The notes: generated by a model from the sequence alone, not told the origin. A stretch of DNA of 64,000 nt from an uncultured Ilyobacter sp. (GCF_963668085.1 NZ_OY764059.1:1798001-1862000), one strand, 5' to 3'. Shown: positions 43,789 through 53,079, numbered from the stretch's first letter. A program made the numbers and translations.

Positions 43789-44445
43789 TTGAAAGAAGCA
43801 TTTTTAAAAGCAATGAAGGAAAGATATGCCTGCAAAGAATTTGATATCAATAAAAAGATCACCAAAGAGGACTTTGACTTTATATTAGAGGCTGGAAGAC
43901 TTTCTCCAAGTTCATTTGGATTTGAGCCTTGGCAGTTTTTGGTTATAACTACTCCAGAAAAAAAGCTAGAGGTTACAGAGCATTCTTGGGGTGGAAGAGA
44001 CAGAGCCACAGGTGCTAGCCATTTTATGGTGGTTCTTACAAGAAAAGGTGATATGAGACATGACTCTGAATATTTGAACAAGTTCATGAAAAATGTTCAG
44101 AAGCTTCCAGAAGAGGTTATTGAGATGAAAACAAAGTTCTACAGGGATTTCCAGGAAGAGGACTTTAATTTATTAGAAAACCACAGAGCCCTTTCTGACT
44201 GGGCCGCTAAGCAAAGCTATATCGCTTTAGGTAACATGCTCACTGCAGCAGCATTCATTGGTATCAACTCATGCCCAGTAGAAGGTTTCCACAAGGAAAA
44301 GACAACCGAAATATTAGCTGAAAAATTTGGAGTAGACACGGACAAATTTGATTTAGCTTATATGGTTGCCTTTGGATACGAGAAGAGACCTCAGGAGTTT
44401 CCTAAGACTAGAAGACCTATAGAGGATATTGTAAAATTTTTCTAA
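43789..44445 (+). CDS. Nitroreductase family protein (NfsB-like)
   Basis: This is a 218-residue FMN-dependent NAD(P)H oxidoreductase starting at the TTG at 43789, because AATGGAGG lies just upstream; the longer frame from 43774 would put that site inside the gene. It has the family opening MKERYACKEFD, the FMN-binding SPSSFGFEPWQF, and the late GINSCPVEGF loop. It resembles NfsB/YfkO-type enzymes that reduce nitroaromatics, quinones or flavins. It is one of three nitroreductase genes in the window. A strong terminator follows. Confidence 0.9.
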   Translation: MKEAFLKAMKERYACKEFDINKKITKEDFDFILEAGRLSPSSFGFEPWQFLVITTPEKKLEVTEHSWGGRDRATGASHFMVVLTRKGDMRHDSEYLNKFMKNVQKLPEEVIEMKTKFYRDFQEEDFNLLENHRALSDWAAKQSYIALGNMLTAAAFIGINSCPVEGFHKEKTTEILAEKFGVDTDKFDLAYMVAFGYEKRPQEFPKTRRPIEDIVKFF

Positions 44446-44498
44446 AAATACCAAGTAAAATTTATTGTAATTAATTTTAAGATAATTTGTTAAAAACC

Positions 44499-44527
44499 AA
44501 GAGCTTAGGATTCACACCTAAGCTCTT
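44499..44527. terminator. Bidirectional intrinsic terminator
   Basis: AAGAGCTTAGG and CCTAAGCTCTT form a perfect 11-bp stem with a 7-nt loop, between the convergent nitroreductase and FMN/ferredoxin genes. Confidence 0.92.
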
Positions 44528-44572
44528 TATATTTGAAAATAAATTTTTCGATCAGTATACGGGAGTACTTCA

Positions 44573-45250
44573 TTAAAATGTAGAAGAAATTTCAATAGCA
44601 TCTACCGGACATACTGTAATACAGTCACCGCAGTCGTCACACTTTTCAGGTCTTACACGGTAGGGAGTCCCTTTTTCTATGGCTTTAAAACTGCATTTTT
44701 TATAGCACTTTCCGCATTCAATACATTTCTCAGTTATCTTTGGACCAGCTTCATTAAAGGTCATTCCTCCGAAAGCCATTCTTGTTCTTAAGACTTTGTG
44801 ATCTCTGTTTTTACATTCAAAATCAAAGTCAAATATCTCAACCTTGGCTCTGTTTATGATAAAATTTCCCTTCTTCATAGTTGGGTACTTTTCCATGTCA
44901 AACACCGCTAGCTCAAGATCTTTATTAGTCTTCGCTCTTTCTCTGATCTCATCCTCAGGTAAAAACCTCACTTCACCAATAAGTCTGATAGAATAACCTG
45001 GGGGAAATTCTGCTCCTGACTCTCCGTCATGGGAAAGTATCCTAGTATCACTTATCCCGAAAACAGTTATTTTTTCTGTCTCCATAAGCTGCCTTGCAAA
45101 GGGTTTATTCCACATGGTCCTAAAATATATCCCCTCTTCATCGAAGCCGTTAAAATGAGCTGCTCTGCTGTGAACTTCACCCTTATAAATTGTAGAAAAA
45201 GTCAAAACCCCTATATTTTCAAATAACTCATAAATCTCACTAATTTTCAT
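44573..45250 (-). CDS. Pyridoxamine-phosphate-oxidase-like flavin domain fused to 2[4Fe-4S] ferredoxin
   Basis: In this 225-residue fusion, residues 1-150 are an FMN-binding split-barrel of the PNPOx type (GVLTFSTIYKGEVHSRAAHF and NKPFARQLMETEKITVFG). Residues about 172-222 are a ferredoxin with CIECGKCYKKC and CDDCGDCITVCP. The fusion is typical of anaerobes and probably transfers electrons between reduced ferredoxin-type carriers and a flavin substrate. It is the last gene behind the amino-acid ABC genes (39-bp gap), which may be accidental. Confidence 0.88.
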   Translation of the reverse strand: MKISEIYELFENIGVLTFSTIYKGEVHSRAAHFNGFDEEGIYFRTMWNKPFARQLMETEKITVFGISDTRILSHDGESGAEFPPGYSIRLIGEVRFLPEDEIRERAKTNKDLELAVFDMEKYPTMKKGNFIINRAKVEIFDFDFECKNRDHKVLRTRMAFGGMTFNEAGPKITEKCIECGKCYKKCSFKAIEKGTPYRVRPEKCDDCGDCITVCPVDAIEISSTF

Positions 45251-45289
45251 CCCGTCCTCCTTTTAGTTTAAAATTTTAGTTTTTTCAAT

Positions 45290-46006
45290 TTAAAACTGCT
45301 CATGTTCCAAAAACTTTTTCAATTCCTCTGTATCTGGATTGTCTAAAATCCCCACTTCACCTTTTTCATGAATTTTCCCATCATTCATAAATATCACATA
45401 ATCTGCAAATTTTTTTACAAAGTTTATCTCATGAGTTACAAAAATGAAATGTCTACCTGACTGCCTCAGGCTCAAAACCGCTTCTAGCACCTCTTTTGTT
45501 AGTATAGGGTCAAGGGCTGCTGTTGGCTCGTCCATAAATATCAACTGAGGATTGGTAGACAGTGCCCTAGCTATAGATGCTCTTTGAGCCTGACCCCCAG
45601 AAACTTTTGAAGGTTTCTTGTACATCTCCTTTTCTAGGTGTAGCTGTTTCAAAAGATCTTTTCCTGTTTTCTCTGCTTTTTCTTTTTCATAACCTTTTCT
45701 TTTTTCAAGAATTAGGCTTATGTTTTCAATTAATGAGAGATGGGGAAATAAGTTGTGGTTTTGAAAAACCATTCCTATCCTATTTTGATACTCTCTCAGA
45801 TTTTTCTTGTCCAAAGAAATATTATTTATTGTTATTTCACCTGCATCAGCCATTTCTATTCCAGCTAACAACCTCAAAAGTGTTGACTTTCCACAGCCGC
45901 TTTTACCTATAATGCCTATTGATTTATAGCCAACCAGTTCTAGGTCTATCTCTTTTAGAACCGGGAGTTCATATGATTTTTTTATCTTCTTAAGTGTTAA
46001 TTCCAC
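45290..46006 (-). CDS. Polar amino acid ABC transporter, ATP-binding protein
   Basis: This 238-residue ATPase energises the transporter at the inner face of the membrane. It has the Walker A GKSGCGKST (about 33-41), Q-loop QNHNLFPHLS, the signature VSGGQAQRASIARAL, Walker B LIFMDEPTAALD, and the switch His in FVTHE. Its length is that of GlnQ/HisP proteins. It is 9 bp downstream of the permease gene in a three-gene operon. Confidence 0.94.
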   Translation of the reverse strand: MELTLKKIKKSYELPVLKEIDLELVGYKSIGIIGKSGCGKSTLLRLLAGIEMADAGEITINNISLDKKNLREYQNRIGMVFQNHNLFPHLSLIENISLILEKRKGYEKEKAEKTGKDLLKQLHLEKEMYKKPSKVSGGQAQRASIARALSTNPQLIFMDEPTAALDPILTKEVLEAVLSLRQSGRHFIFVTHEINFVKKFADYVIFMNDGKIHEKGEVGILDNPDTEELKKFLEHEQF

Positions 46007-46015
46007 AGAGGCCCC

Positions 46016-46762
46016 CTAACTATTTTGAATCCATTTTTTTGAATAATATTTTGCCAGTCTAGACAGGGGAATTGTTATAAACAGATACACCATCCAAAGT
46101 ATGAAATATCCCTCTATATACCTGTATGTCCTGTTAGAAACTATACTTACCGAATAAAATATTTCAGATATGGCAATTGTACTTAGGATCGAGGTCCCCT
46201 TTACTATCCCAGAGAGATTATTCATAAGACCCGGCACTACAGCCCTTGTCATCTGGGGAAGGATAATATAACGATACCTCTGATAAAGGTCGAAACCATA
46301 AAAATTCATTATTATAAACTGATTTTCATCGATGGTATTATAGGCCCCCTCATAAACGTTGGTCATATAGGGGCTCATGTATAGGGTGAGAGAGAGAAAA
46401 CCTAACATCATTTTGTCACTTATATTAAAAGCCACTCCTATTATATAAACAACTACAAATACCAACACCAACAAGGGGGTGCCCATGACAATTTCCTTGT
46501 AAACAATAATCATATATCTCAAATATACATTGGAAGATTCTGTCATCAAAAACAGAAAAAATCCCACAATCATGCTAGCAACCAGCACTGCCAAACTTAA
46601 AAAAATTGTCGTAATAACTGCCTTTATGAGCTGCTTCTTGTATTGGATAAGGGATGAAAAGTCGAGCACATCTGCTACCTGATTAATTATAAAGAGGAAA
46701 AAAACGATATAAATAGTTGCAACAACCACAACAGGTAATATTTTCTTTTTCGACATAACCAT
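46016..46762 (-). CDS. Polar amino acid ABC transporter, permease
   Basis: This is a 248-residue HisM/GlnP-type membrane subunit with five to six helices. The conserved EAA region reads NFYGFDLYQRYRYIILPQMTRAVVPGLMNNLSGIVKGTS, with the ATPase-coupling glycine. A second signature, EIVMGTPLLVLVFV, is the usual amino-acid permease text. Its ATG overlaps the stop of the binding-protein gene by one base (TAATG), so it is translationally coupled. Two initial Met codons are possible. Confidence 0.92.
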   Translation of the reverse strand: MVMSKKKILPVVVVATIYIVFFLFIINQVADVLDFSSLIQYKKQLIKAVITTIFLSLAVLVASMIVGFFLFLMTESSNVYLRYMIIVYKEIVMGTPLLVLVFVVVYIIGVAFNISDKMMLGFLSLTLYMSPYMTNVYEGAYNTIDENQFIIMNFYGFDLYQRYRYIILPQMTRAVVPGLMNNLSGIVKGTSILSTIAISEIFYSVSIVSNRTYRYIEGYFILWMVYLFITIPLSRLAKYYSKKWIQNS

Positions 46763-47574
46763 TAATTAAGGGACAAGTAGTAATCCAAAGTCATATTCTC
46801 ATCATACAACTTTTCTTTAATTGCCTGATCCCACTCCTTTCTAAGTTTATTATTCAAGCCACTTGATTCCATCTTTCCAATAAACTCATTTGCTATATTT
46901 AATAATTCAGTATTTCCTTTTTTTACTGCCATCCCTGTCGAGCTAAACTCTATGGTATTTTTGTACATAATCGTTGTATCTCTGTTTGTGGCGTTCATTC
47001 CATAAAGGGTATATGCTCCCACCAAGGCATCGGAACTCCCTGTCACGACTTCCCTTTCCGCTACGGCATCTGAAGTGACACTCTTTACTTCATAACCATA
47101 GGACTGAGGAATTGAAACAGCTATAGATCCGTTTATCCCGATAAAATTAGTTCCCTTTATGCTAAAAAAATCCTCAACAGGTGTTTCAGAGCTTATATTG
47201 TGTGAATCCGCAAATTCTTTATTTACAAGGGCCACAATTTTGTCATATAGATAGGGCTTGCTGAAATCCACTGTCTTTTGACGCTCCTTTGTGATGCTCA
47301 TAGAACCAATAATTAGGTCTATCTCTTCCCTCTGAAGAGCAGGTATAAGCATTGAAAATTCGGTATTCACAATCTCTACTTCTCTTTCCATATAGTTCCC
47401 TAGTGCCCTGGCTATATCCACCTCTATACCCGAAGGATTGCCATTATTGTCTGTCCCTGTAAATGGATAAAATCTAAGGTCCATCCCCACCCTCAGGGTC
47501 TCGGTTTTCTCCTTTGAACAGCCTGTCATAATAAATAAAAAAACTGCCAGTATCAATAAAAATTTCCTACTCAT
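46762..47574 (-). CDS. Polar amino acid ABC transporter, substrate-binding lipoprotein
   Basis: This 270-residue lipoprotein has a signal ending FLFIMTGCSKE, with the lipidated Cys19. The mature type II binding protein begins LRVGMDLRFYPFTGTDNNGNPSGIEVDIARALGNYM and includes MSITKERQKTVDFSKPYLYD. These features fit polar amino-acid receptors (family 3). The ligand could be an acidic, basic or polar amino acid; the sequence does not decide. It is the first gene of the operon, 94 bp downstream of an AraC-type regulator gene on the same strand. Confidence 0.92.
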   Translation of the reverse strand: MSRKFLLILAVFLFIMTGCSKEKTETLRVGMDLRFYPFTGTDNNGNPSGIEVDIARALGNYMEREVEIVNTEFSMLIPALQREEIDLIIGSMSITKERQKTVDFSKPYLYDKIVALVNKEFADSHNISSETPVEDFFSIKGTNFIGINGSIAVSIPQSYGYEVKSVTSDAVAEREVVTGSSDALVGAYTLYGMNATNRDTTIMYKNTIEFSSTGMAVKKGNTELLNIANEFIGKMESSGLNNKLRKEWDQAIKEKLYDENMTLDYYLSLN

Positions 47575-47668
47575 AATCTTCCTCCTGAATCTTTATAGAC
47601 TATTATAAGAAATTTCTTTATATACCGACAGGTAAAAAAAAGCCAAAAAATGGTAAATAACGTACCTC

Positions 47669-48541
47669 CTATCCCTGGAAGTTTTTGTACCGATCTTTAA
47701 ATTTCTTTGGTGATACACCTACTCTTCTTTTAAAATACTTCACTAAATTGGTCTCTTCATCAAAATTAAAGAAAATACACAGCTCTTTCAGGCTCATATC
47801 ATTTGACACAATCTGCCTCTTCATCTCCATTACAATCAAGTTGTCTATATAACACTTGAGAGTATTGCCCGTCACTGACTTACATATTATATTCAGATGT
47901 TTATAGCTGTATCCCATCTCCTTTGAATATCTCATTGAGTCACGTAGCTGATATTTGAATTTTTCAATTAATCTATCTAAATTTAATATTATTCTGGTAT
48001 ATTCATCATTCTCTTTGATAAATTTGTTATTATCAGCCAGTATAAGAAGTTTGCTTAGAAGTGATCCTAGTAGGTGCCTGTATAAGGCTATTGAATCCAA
48101 GCTTTCTTTTCTATACTCATTTTTCATTATATTAAATAGTTCTTTAACAGTCTTGTCTTCTCCTGACTGAGCCATTACGTGAATATCAAATAATTTTTTC
48201 AGAGAGTTTTTTCCTATCTCATTCATCTCTATAAAATTACTTGTAAATATAATCGCTGTTCCTCTTAATTTTTCATTCATAGAGAAAGCATTGACGTGGT
48301 TTTCTCCAACCATCAATATATCATCTCTCTTCAAATTATAACTTTTGAAATCCACAAAATGTTTGGCATTATCTTTTTCTATAAGTAGGATCATGTTAAA
48401 CTGAGGTCTGTGAAATTTGGCTATATCAAAACCTATTTTCCCCTCCTCAAATCTTTTATAAACACTTGAAATCTCCATAACCTCAAATTCTATTGTCAGG
48501 GTATTTTTAAATTGAATCTTCTGGATATTTTCCTTTTCCAT
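47669..48541 (-). CDS. AraC family regulator, atypical N-terminal cupin
   Basis: The 290 residues show an N-terminal cupin-like domain (about 1-155) and a C-terminal double helix-turn-helix (about 195-290) ending in LKELCIFFNFDEETNLVKYFKRRVGVSPKKFKDRY. The first DNA-binding helix (YSKEMGYSYKHLNIICKSVTGNT) is less canonical. It resembles AraC/XylS regulators annotated with an AraC-binding-like domain in Firmicutes. It precedes the amino-acid ABC operon on the same strand and may control it. Confidence 0.88.
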   Translation of the reverse strand: MEKENIQKIQFKNTLTIEFEVMEISSVYKRFEEGKIGFDIAKFHRPQFNMILLIEKDNAKHFVDFKSYNLKRDDILMVGENHVNAFSMNEKLRGTAIIFTSNFIEMNEIGKNSLKKLFDIHVMAQSGEDKTVKELFNIMKNEYRKESLDSIALYRHLLGSLLSKLLILADNNKFIKENDEYTRIILNLDRLIEKFKYQLRDSMRYSKEMGYSYKHLNIICKSVTGNTLKCYIDNLIVMEMKRQIVSNDMSLKELCIFFNFDEETNLVKYFKRRVGVSPKKFKDRYKNFQG

Positions 48542-48661
48542 CTCAACCTCTTTTTATGACTTTTTATTTTAAGACTTAATCTTTCTATATATTACTGTTG
48601 TTTTCACTTATGAGTATACTTTCATCAAAAATATAAGTCAAAAATACCGGCATAAAAAAAG

Positions 48662-48681
48662 AGCCAAAATTTCATTTGGCT
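48662..48681 (-). terminator. Intrinsic terminator of the Cys-rich membrane protein gene
   Basis: AGCCAAA and TTTGGCT pair around a 6-nt loop, followed on the minus strand by a long U tract. Confidence 0.88.
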
Positions 48682-48751
48682 TCTAAACAAAAAAAATTAT
48701 AACTTTTGAGCTTATAAAAAATCCATTAATAGTCGTGATTACTTAACACTT

Positions 48752-49030
48752 TTATAAAGTCAATTCATTTCTAACTATAAAATATATTATCAATCCAACA
48801 GCTGTATAAATTGCATAATTTTTAAAAATCTTGGGCTTTAGACTCACAGTATCTAGAACCTTAGATTTTTTTGCACAGCAGCTGATACACTGAGACTGGG
48901 CCTTAAAAATTTTGATTGCAGTTGGACACTTTCTGCCACAGAAACTACAATTTTCACAGTTTTGGTTATTATTAGCAACAATAGACGAATCTTGCATTCC
49001 ACATGTAGTTTTTCTAAAATTCCTTTTCAT
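48752..49030 (-). CDS. Small Cys-rich, C-terminally membrane-anchored protein
   Basis: This is a 92-residue protein I cannot assign to a family. It has eight Cys: Cys10, a ferredoxin-like C25-x2-C28-x2-C31-x3-C35-P motif, and Cys48, Cys51 and Cys52. After a short linker a single hydrophobic helix spans about residues 71-86, leaving a short tail. The upstream GGGGGAAGG is a good ribosome binding site. The arrangement predicts one [4Fe-4S] cluster on a tail-anchored module, perhaps a membrane-bound electron carrier, with the cluster domain on the cytoplasmic side. It is monocistronic with its own terminator. Confidence 0.65.
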   Translation of the reverse strand: MKRNFRKTTCGMQDSSIVANNNQNCENCSFCGRKCPTAIKIFKAQSQCISCCAKKSKVLDTVSLKPKIFKNYAIYTAVGLIIYFIVRNELTL

Positions 49031-49420
49031 CCTTCCCCCTAAATTTAAAAAATATTAAAATGTTATGTTTTATTTGTGTCATTAATATGGCAGATGTAAA
49101 ATATTATTTTACATCTTATACAGGAAATATAATTCTTTATATCTATATCTTTATGCAGACAACTGTTTATAAAAATCTAAAAGGAGAAACTCCTAAGATT
49201 TTAAAAGTCGATGTTTTTCTCTGAAATCTTATTCTAACTACACTTTCCTTTTGGGTAGTATCTTTCTAAAAAGTGCATACTTGCCAAGATGATCAAGTGA
49301 TGATAATATTGTGTTATATCAACAAGGAAGAGCAAGGAAAACTTTGTTTTTTAAAAAAACTACTGTAGAAATAAAATATTTAAATACTAAATGAAAAATA
49401 TATTAAAAAGGAGAGAAAAA
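49031..49420. other. Intergenic region with an imperfect inverted repeat
   Basis: In this 390-bp gap between divergent genes, the clearest feature is at 49172-49204: AAAATCT...AGGAG, a 3-nt loop, then CTCCT...AGATTTT. It could be a regulatory hairpin. It is not followed by a T run on either strand. The remaining DNA is AT-rich and featureless. Confidence 0.45.
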
Positions 49421-49984
49421 GTGGACGCAATTAAAATGATCGAAGAAAGAAGAAGTATCAGAAACTTTAAGGATGAAAAAGTAGACAGAGACCTGATGAA
49501 AGAGATCGTCTCAATAAGCAGATACGCACCATCATGGGGAAATTATCAAGTAGCAAGATACACGCTAGTTGACGATGAAGCTACTATCAAAAGGCTCGGA
49601 ACTGAAGGTGTCAATGACTTTATCTACAACGTAGGAACACTTAAAGAAGCAAAGGGAGTACTTGTATTAAGTTTTGTTAAGGGTAAAAGTGGAAAGATTG
49701 AAAAACTTCCAGTTGAAGACGGAGAGTTCAACTACGACGGAAATTCTAGCCACTGGGAAGTATTTGATGCTGGTATCGCTTGTCAGACTTTCTGCCTTGC
49801 GGCTCATGCCAAAGGTGTAGGTACTGTAATTATGGGTGTAATTAATGATAAGGCAATATCTGAAATAATTGGACTCCCAGAAGAGGAAACTGTAGCTGCT
49901 CTTATTGTTTACGGTTACCCTGATGGTCCACACCCTGCTGCTACTCCTAGAAAAGACGTAGAAGATATAATGCGTTTTGTGTAA
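49421..49984 (+). CDS. Nitroreductase family protein
   Basis: This is a 187-residue FMN-dependent oxidoreductase starting at the GTG at 49421, which has AAGGAGAG 5 nt upstream; the longer frame from 49391 lacks a site. It opens with MIEERRSIRNFKDEKVD, has the FMN contact region SRYAPSWGNYQVARY, and closes with AAHAKGVGTVIMGVINDKAISEIIGLPEEETVAALIVYGYP, the typical nitroreductase C-terminus. The substrate is unknown. It is followed by an ABM-domain monooxygenase gene 110 bp downstream. Confidence 0.9.
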   Translation: MDAIKMIEERRSIRNFKDEKVDRDLMKEIVSISRYAPSWGNYQVARYTLVDDEATIKRLGTEGVNDFIYNVGTLKEAKGVLVLSFVKGKSGKIEKLPVEDGEFNYDGNSSHWEVFDAGIACQTFCLAAHAKGVGTVIMGVINDKAISEIIGLPEEETVAALIVYGYPDGPHPAATPRKDVEDIMRFV

Positions 49985-50094
49985 AATAAACGCTGAAAAA
50001 CTTATTTGTAAATCAGTAAGGTAAATCCAAAAACTATAATGACAGATTAAAATTTGTATTATAATTACAATAAAATTCAAAGGGAGTTGTTGTC

Positions 50095-50376
50095 ATGATA
50101 TTAATTATTGCAAAGGCCACTGTGAAAAAAGATAAGTTAGATGAGTTCAAAGGTGTAGCTGCCGGACTTATAAAAAATACCAGGTCAGAAGACGGATGCA
50201 TAGAATATGCCCTCTATGAAAATAACGAAGATCCATGTACCCTTACATTTGTTGAAAAATGGCGTGATCAAGAAGCTGTTGACAAACACGGAAGTACAGA
50301 TTTTTTCAAGGAAAACATCAAGAAGATAATAAGCTACTCTGAAAATTTGGACATTTCTTTAAATACTGAAGTATAG
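50095..50376 (+). CDS. Antibiotic biosynthesis monooxygenase (ABM) domain protein
   Basis: This 93-residue ferredoxin-like-fold protein resembles YgiN quinol monooxygenase. It has AKATVKKDKLDEFKGVAAGLIKNTRSEDGCIEYALYENNEDP, FVEKWRDQEAVDKHGST and a C-terminal strand. YgiN-type proteins oxidise quinols and pair with quinone or nitro reductases, which agrees with the nitroreductase gene just upstream. In an anaerobe it may act mainly when oxygen is present. Its length is normal. Confidence 0.9.
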   Translation: MILIIAKATVKKDKLDEFKGVAAGLIKNTRSEDGCIEYALYENNEDPCTLTFVEKWRDQEAVDKHGSTDFFKENIKKIISYSENLDISLNTEV

Positions 50377-50400
50377 AAAAAATAAAGTCCAACATCTGAA

Positions 50401-50433
50401 ATCACAACTACTTCTTCAAGTGGTAGTTGTGAT
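50401..50433 (+). terminator. Intrinsic terminator after the ABM gene
   Basis: ATCACAACTAC and GTAGTTGTGAT pair perfectly around an 11-nt loop and are followed by seven T. Confidence 0.93.
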
Positions 50434-50611
50434 TTTTTTATATTCAACTGATTTTTATCAGTCCTTTAACTGGCATGGAAAAGAATTTCTTCTATGATTA
50501 GAGTCAAAAGATTTTGCCACGAATTAAAAACAATAAAAGAGGTTATAAATAATTTTTAAGAATATGTTTTTGTATGATAACATATGTCAATATCATCAAC
50601 GGGAGGAAAAC

Positions 50612-51562
50612 ATGATTGAGGTTTTATTAGAAAATGGAGAGATCAAAAAAGTTTCAAGTATAGATGAGCTTGTTGTAGACAGATCTAAAATACTAAGTAT
50701 TCAGCTGATGGAAGCCAGTGAAAAAGAGATAGGCACACTAGCTAAACGATTTGATTTTCTTATACAGCCCCTAGATAAAAGAAACGAGATAGAGATAAGT
50801 TCAAGATATGTGGAGATCAACTCACAAATATTTTTGAATTTAACTTTTCCCAATTTGAGAAAAGATCAAACAATCGAAGAAGCCTTCATCCATGTAATAA
50901 TCTTAAAGGACATTCTTATATTAAATTTAAACGGAGTTTCTGATATTTCACCTATTCAGATTTTAAAAAACAGAATTTTCTATACAAGTAATATAAACTC
51001 TGACCAAGAGCTCACTCTTCTTTTTCTGAGCTCACTCACAGATTATTATGCTGACCTCATAGAGTTGGTTTCAAAGAAGGTAAAAAGATATTTCAAAGAA
51101 GTTCTAGATTTGAAAAATATTTCTGTAGAAGAACTTGATAATCTAACAAAAATAAAGCTTGATAATATCCAACTAAAAGAATGCCTTATAGAACTTCAAA
51201 GGATCATATTACAACTGAGAAGAAGTCCTGCCATGAACGAAAGAAGTCAAGAACTCTTAATTTCTGAGAGTAAAGATTTATCAGTAATAAACGGACATAT
51301 AAATTATAACTTTGACAGACTTAATGACCTCAAAGATAATATTTCCAGCAAGATCGAATTAGAGCAAAATCATATAATTAAAATTTTTACCGTAGTCACA
51401 GTATGTATAGCCCCGCCAAGCTTAATAGCCGGCATTTACGGAATGAACTTTGATATTATGCCTGAATTGGGATGGAACCTAGGTTATCCTTTTTCTGTAA
51501 TTATCATGATTTTGTCTATAATTATAACTCTTGTCATACTAAAGTTCAAAAAATGGATTTAA
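50612..51562 (+). CDS. corA: CorA family magnesium transporter
   Basis: This is a 316-residue protein from the ATG at 50612 behind GGGAGGA; the longer frame from 50564 has no site. It has the long cytoplasmic funnel domain (about 1-250) with helical repeats, then two C-terminal helices separated by the invariant GMN pore motif in YGMNFDIMPEL. CorA channels import Mg2+ (and Co2+, Ni2+) as pentamers. No M-box leader was seen upstream. Confidence 0.93.
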   Translation: MIEVLLENGEIKKVSSIDELVVDRSKILSIQLMEASEKEIGTLAKRFDFLIQPLDKRNEIEISSRYVEINSQIFLNLTFPNLRKDQTIEEAFIHVIILKDILILNLNGVSDISPIQILKNRIFYTSNINSDQELTLLFLSSLTDYYADLIELVSKKVKRYFKEVLDLKNISVEELDNLTKIKLDNIQLKECLIELQRIILQLRRSPAMNERSQELLISESKDLSVINGHINYNFDRLNDLKDNISSKIELEQNHIIKIFTVVTVCIAPPSLIAGIYGMNFDIMPELGWNLGYPFSVIIMILSIIITLVILKFKKWI

Positions 51563-51719
51563 AATTTTAAAAATAGCATTCTTATTACTTTTATAAAAAT
51601 TATTTTACTGCAATAAATATATTTACATTTTTCTTTATTTGGAGTATTCTACATAGAATATTTATTGCTGACTTTTCTATTAATAATGATATGTGTAAAG
51701 GCTCTAAAGGGGGAAAATT

Positions 51720-52397
51720 TTGAAAAAAGAGATCTTCAGATATTTAAAATTAATTTTAGGATTCTTTTGCTGCTCTCTAGGTGTGGTTATAATAATAAAA
51801 TCCAACTTGGGATTCTCACCCTGGGACGTACTTCATCAGGGAATATCAAAGGTTGGAGGGATAACTATAGGCCAGGCTGCCATTCTAGTGGGAAGTACTG
51901 TTGTGAGCCTAGATCTTCTTTTGGGAGAAAAAATAGGCAGCGGAACTATACTCAACACACTGTCTATGGGAATATTCATGGATGGAATCCTTTACCTGGA
52001 TATAATTCCCCTCAGCAGAAATATGTTTATGGGGATACCTATGATTTTTTTGGGATTGTTTATATTTAGTGTAGGATGTTATCTCTATATATCCACAGGC
52101 CTTGGATGCGGTCCTAGAGATGCCCTCATGGTGGCTCTCACCAAAAAAACCAACTTTTCAGTGAGAAGTATAAGAAGTGTTATGGAGGTAGGTGTTTTGG
52201 TGACTGGATACCTTCTGGGAGGATATGCCGGTATCGGAACTGTTATGGTAGCAGCCTTCACAGGTAGTTTTCTTCAAGGGGTATTCAGATTGTTTGATTT
52301 TGATGTGAAATCAGTTGTTCACCGGGACATAAAAATGGAAGCAGTTTTACTTAAGAATTATATTTATAGGGGAAAACATCTAAAAAAAACAAATTAA
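51720..52397 (+). CDS. YczE/YyaS/YitT-like integral membrane protein
   Basis: This 225-residue protein starts at a TTG with AAAGGGGGA just upstream. It has five to six helices and the paired motif IIIKSNLGFSPWDVLHQGIS (about 24-43) and YISTGLGCGPRDALMVALT (about 122-140). It is the second family member in the window, with the first at 15320-15997, but the two are not close copies. The function is unknown. A strong terminator separates it from the convergent exporter gene. Confidence 0.82.
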   Translation: MKKEIFRYLKLILGFFCCSLGVVIIIKSNLGFSPWDVLHQGISKVGGITIGQAAILVGSTVVSLDLLLGEKIGSGTILNTLSMGIFMDGILYLDIIPLSRNMFMGIPMIFLGLFIFSVGCYLYISTGLGCGPRDALMVALTKKTNFSVRSIRSVMEVGVLVTGYLLGGYAGIGTVMVAAFTGSFLQGVFRLFDFDVKSVVHRDIKMEAVLLKNYIYRGKHLKKTN

Positions 52398-52414
52398 ACA
52401 GACTGGAGAAAAAT

Positions 52415-52442
52415 AAGAAGACCTCTCAACAGAGGTCTTCTT
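52415..52442. terminator. Bidirectional intrinsic terminator
   Basis: AAGAAGACCTCT and AGAGGTCTTCTT form a perfect 12-bp stem with a 4-nt loop between convergent genes. Confidence 0.95.
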
Positions 52443-52449
52443 TTCTAAT

Positions 52450-53079
52450 CTAAAAATAATTTTTCATGGCAAACTGTATCAGTCCCAATGAAATAGAAAG
52501 CATAGTTATACCGATTATAATATCTAAAATTTTCCACGTAACTTCTTTTTTGAATATGGGAATAAGAATTCTTGCTCCATAAGCCAATCCGAAAAACCAG
52601 ACAAAAGATGCCAGGCAACTACCTATTACAAAATCCGGTCTCTGATGTATGGGAAATTTTGAACCTACACTTCCTATGAGAATAACAGTATCCAAGTATA
52701 AATGAGGATTTAAGAGGCTTAAAGCCACAAGTGTTAATAGAGTTTTTTTTACTGACTCATTCTCCCTGTTTTCCTCAAGCTCCATGACTTCACTTTTTTT
52801 TATCGCCCTAACTATTGACGAGATCCCATAGTAGCTTAAAAAAAGAACTCCAAAGGCTGTGGCAGAGAGCATAAATACCTTATTCCCCTCTATAATTCTT
52901 CCTAATCCCAGTGTCCCCAAGCATATAAGCACAGCATCTATTAAAGTGCAGGTTACGGCAACTGCAAATACATTATTTTTTAATATTCCTTTTTTTAGTA
53001 CATAACTATTTTGTGCCCCTATAGCTGCAATCAAGCTGAGTCCCAATCCAAATCCCTGTCCTGCTACTGCAATATCCAT
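52450..53079 (-). CDS. LysE/ArgO family amino acid exporter
   Basis: This 209-residue membrane protein of five to six helices exports basic amino acids or related solutes. The diagnostic GLSLIAAIGAQNSYVLKKGI segment is at about 13-33, with SLLNPHLYLDTVILIGSVGS later. It is divergent from the MerR regulator gene. Its promoter has a 20-bp spacer that carries an inverted repeat, the hallmark of MerR-activated genes. Confidence 0.92.
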   Translation of the reverse strand: MDIAVAGQGFGLGLSLIAAIGAQNSYVLKKGILKNNVFAVAVTCTLIDAVLICLGTLGLGRIIEGNKVFMLSATAFGVLFLSYYGISSIVRAIKKSEVMELEENRENESVKKTLLTLVALSLLNPHLYLDTVILIGSVGSKFPIHQRPDFVIGSCLASFVWFFGLAYGARILIPIFKKEVTWKILDIIIGITMLSISLGLIQFAMKNYF

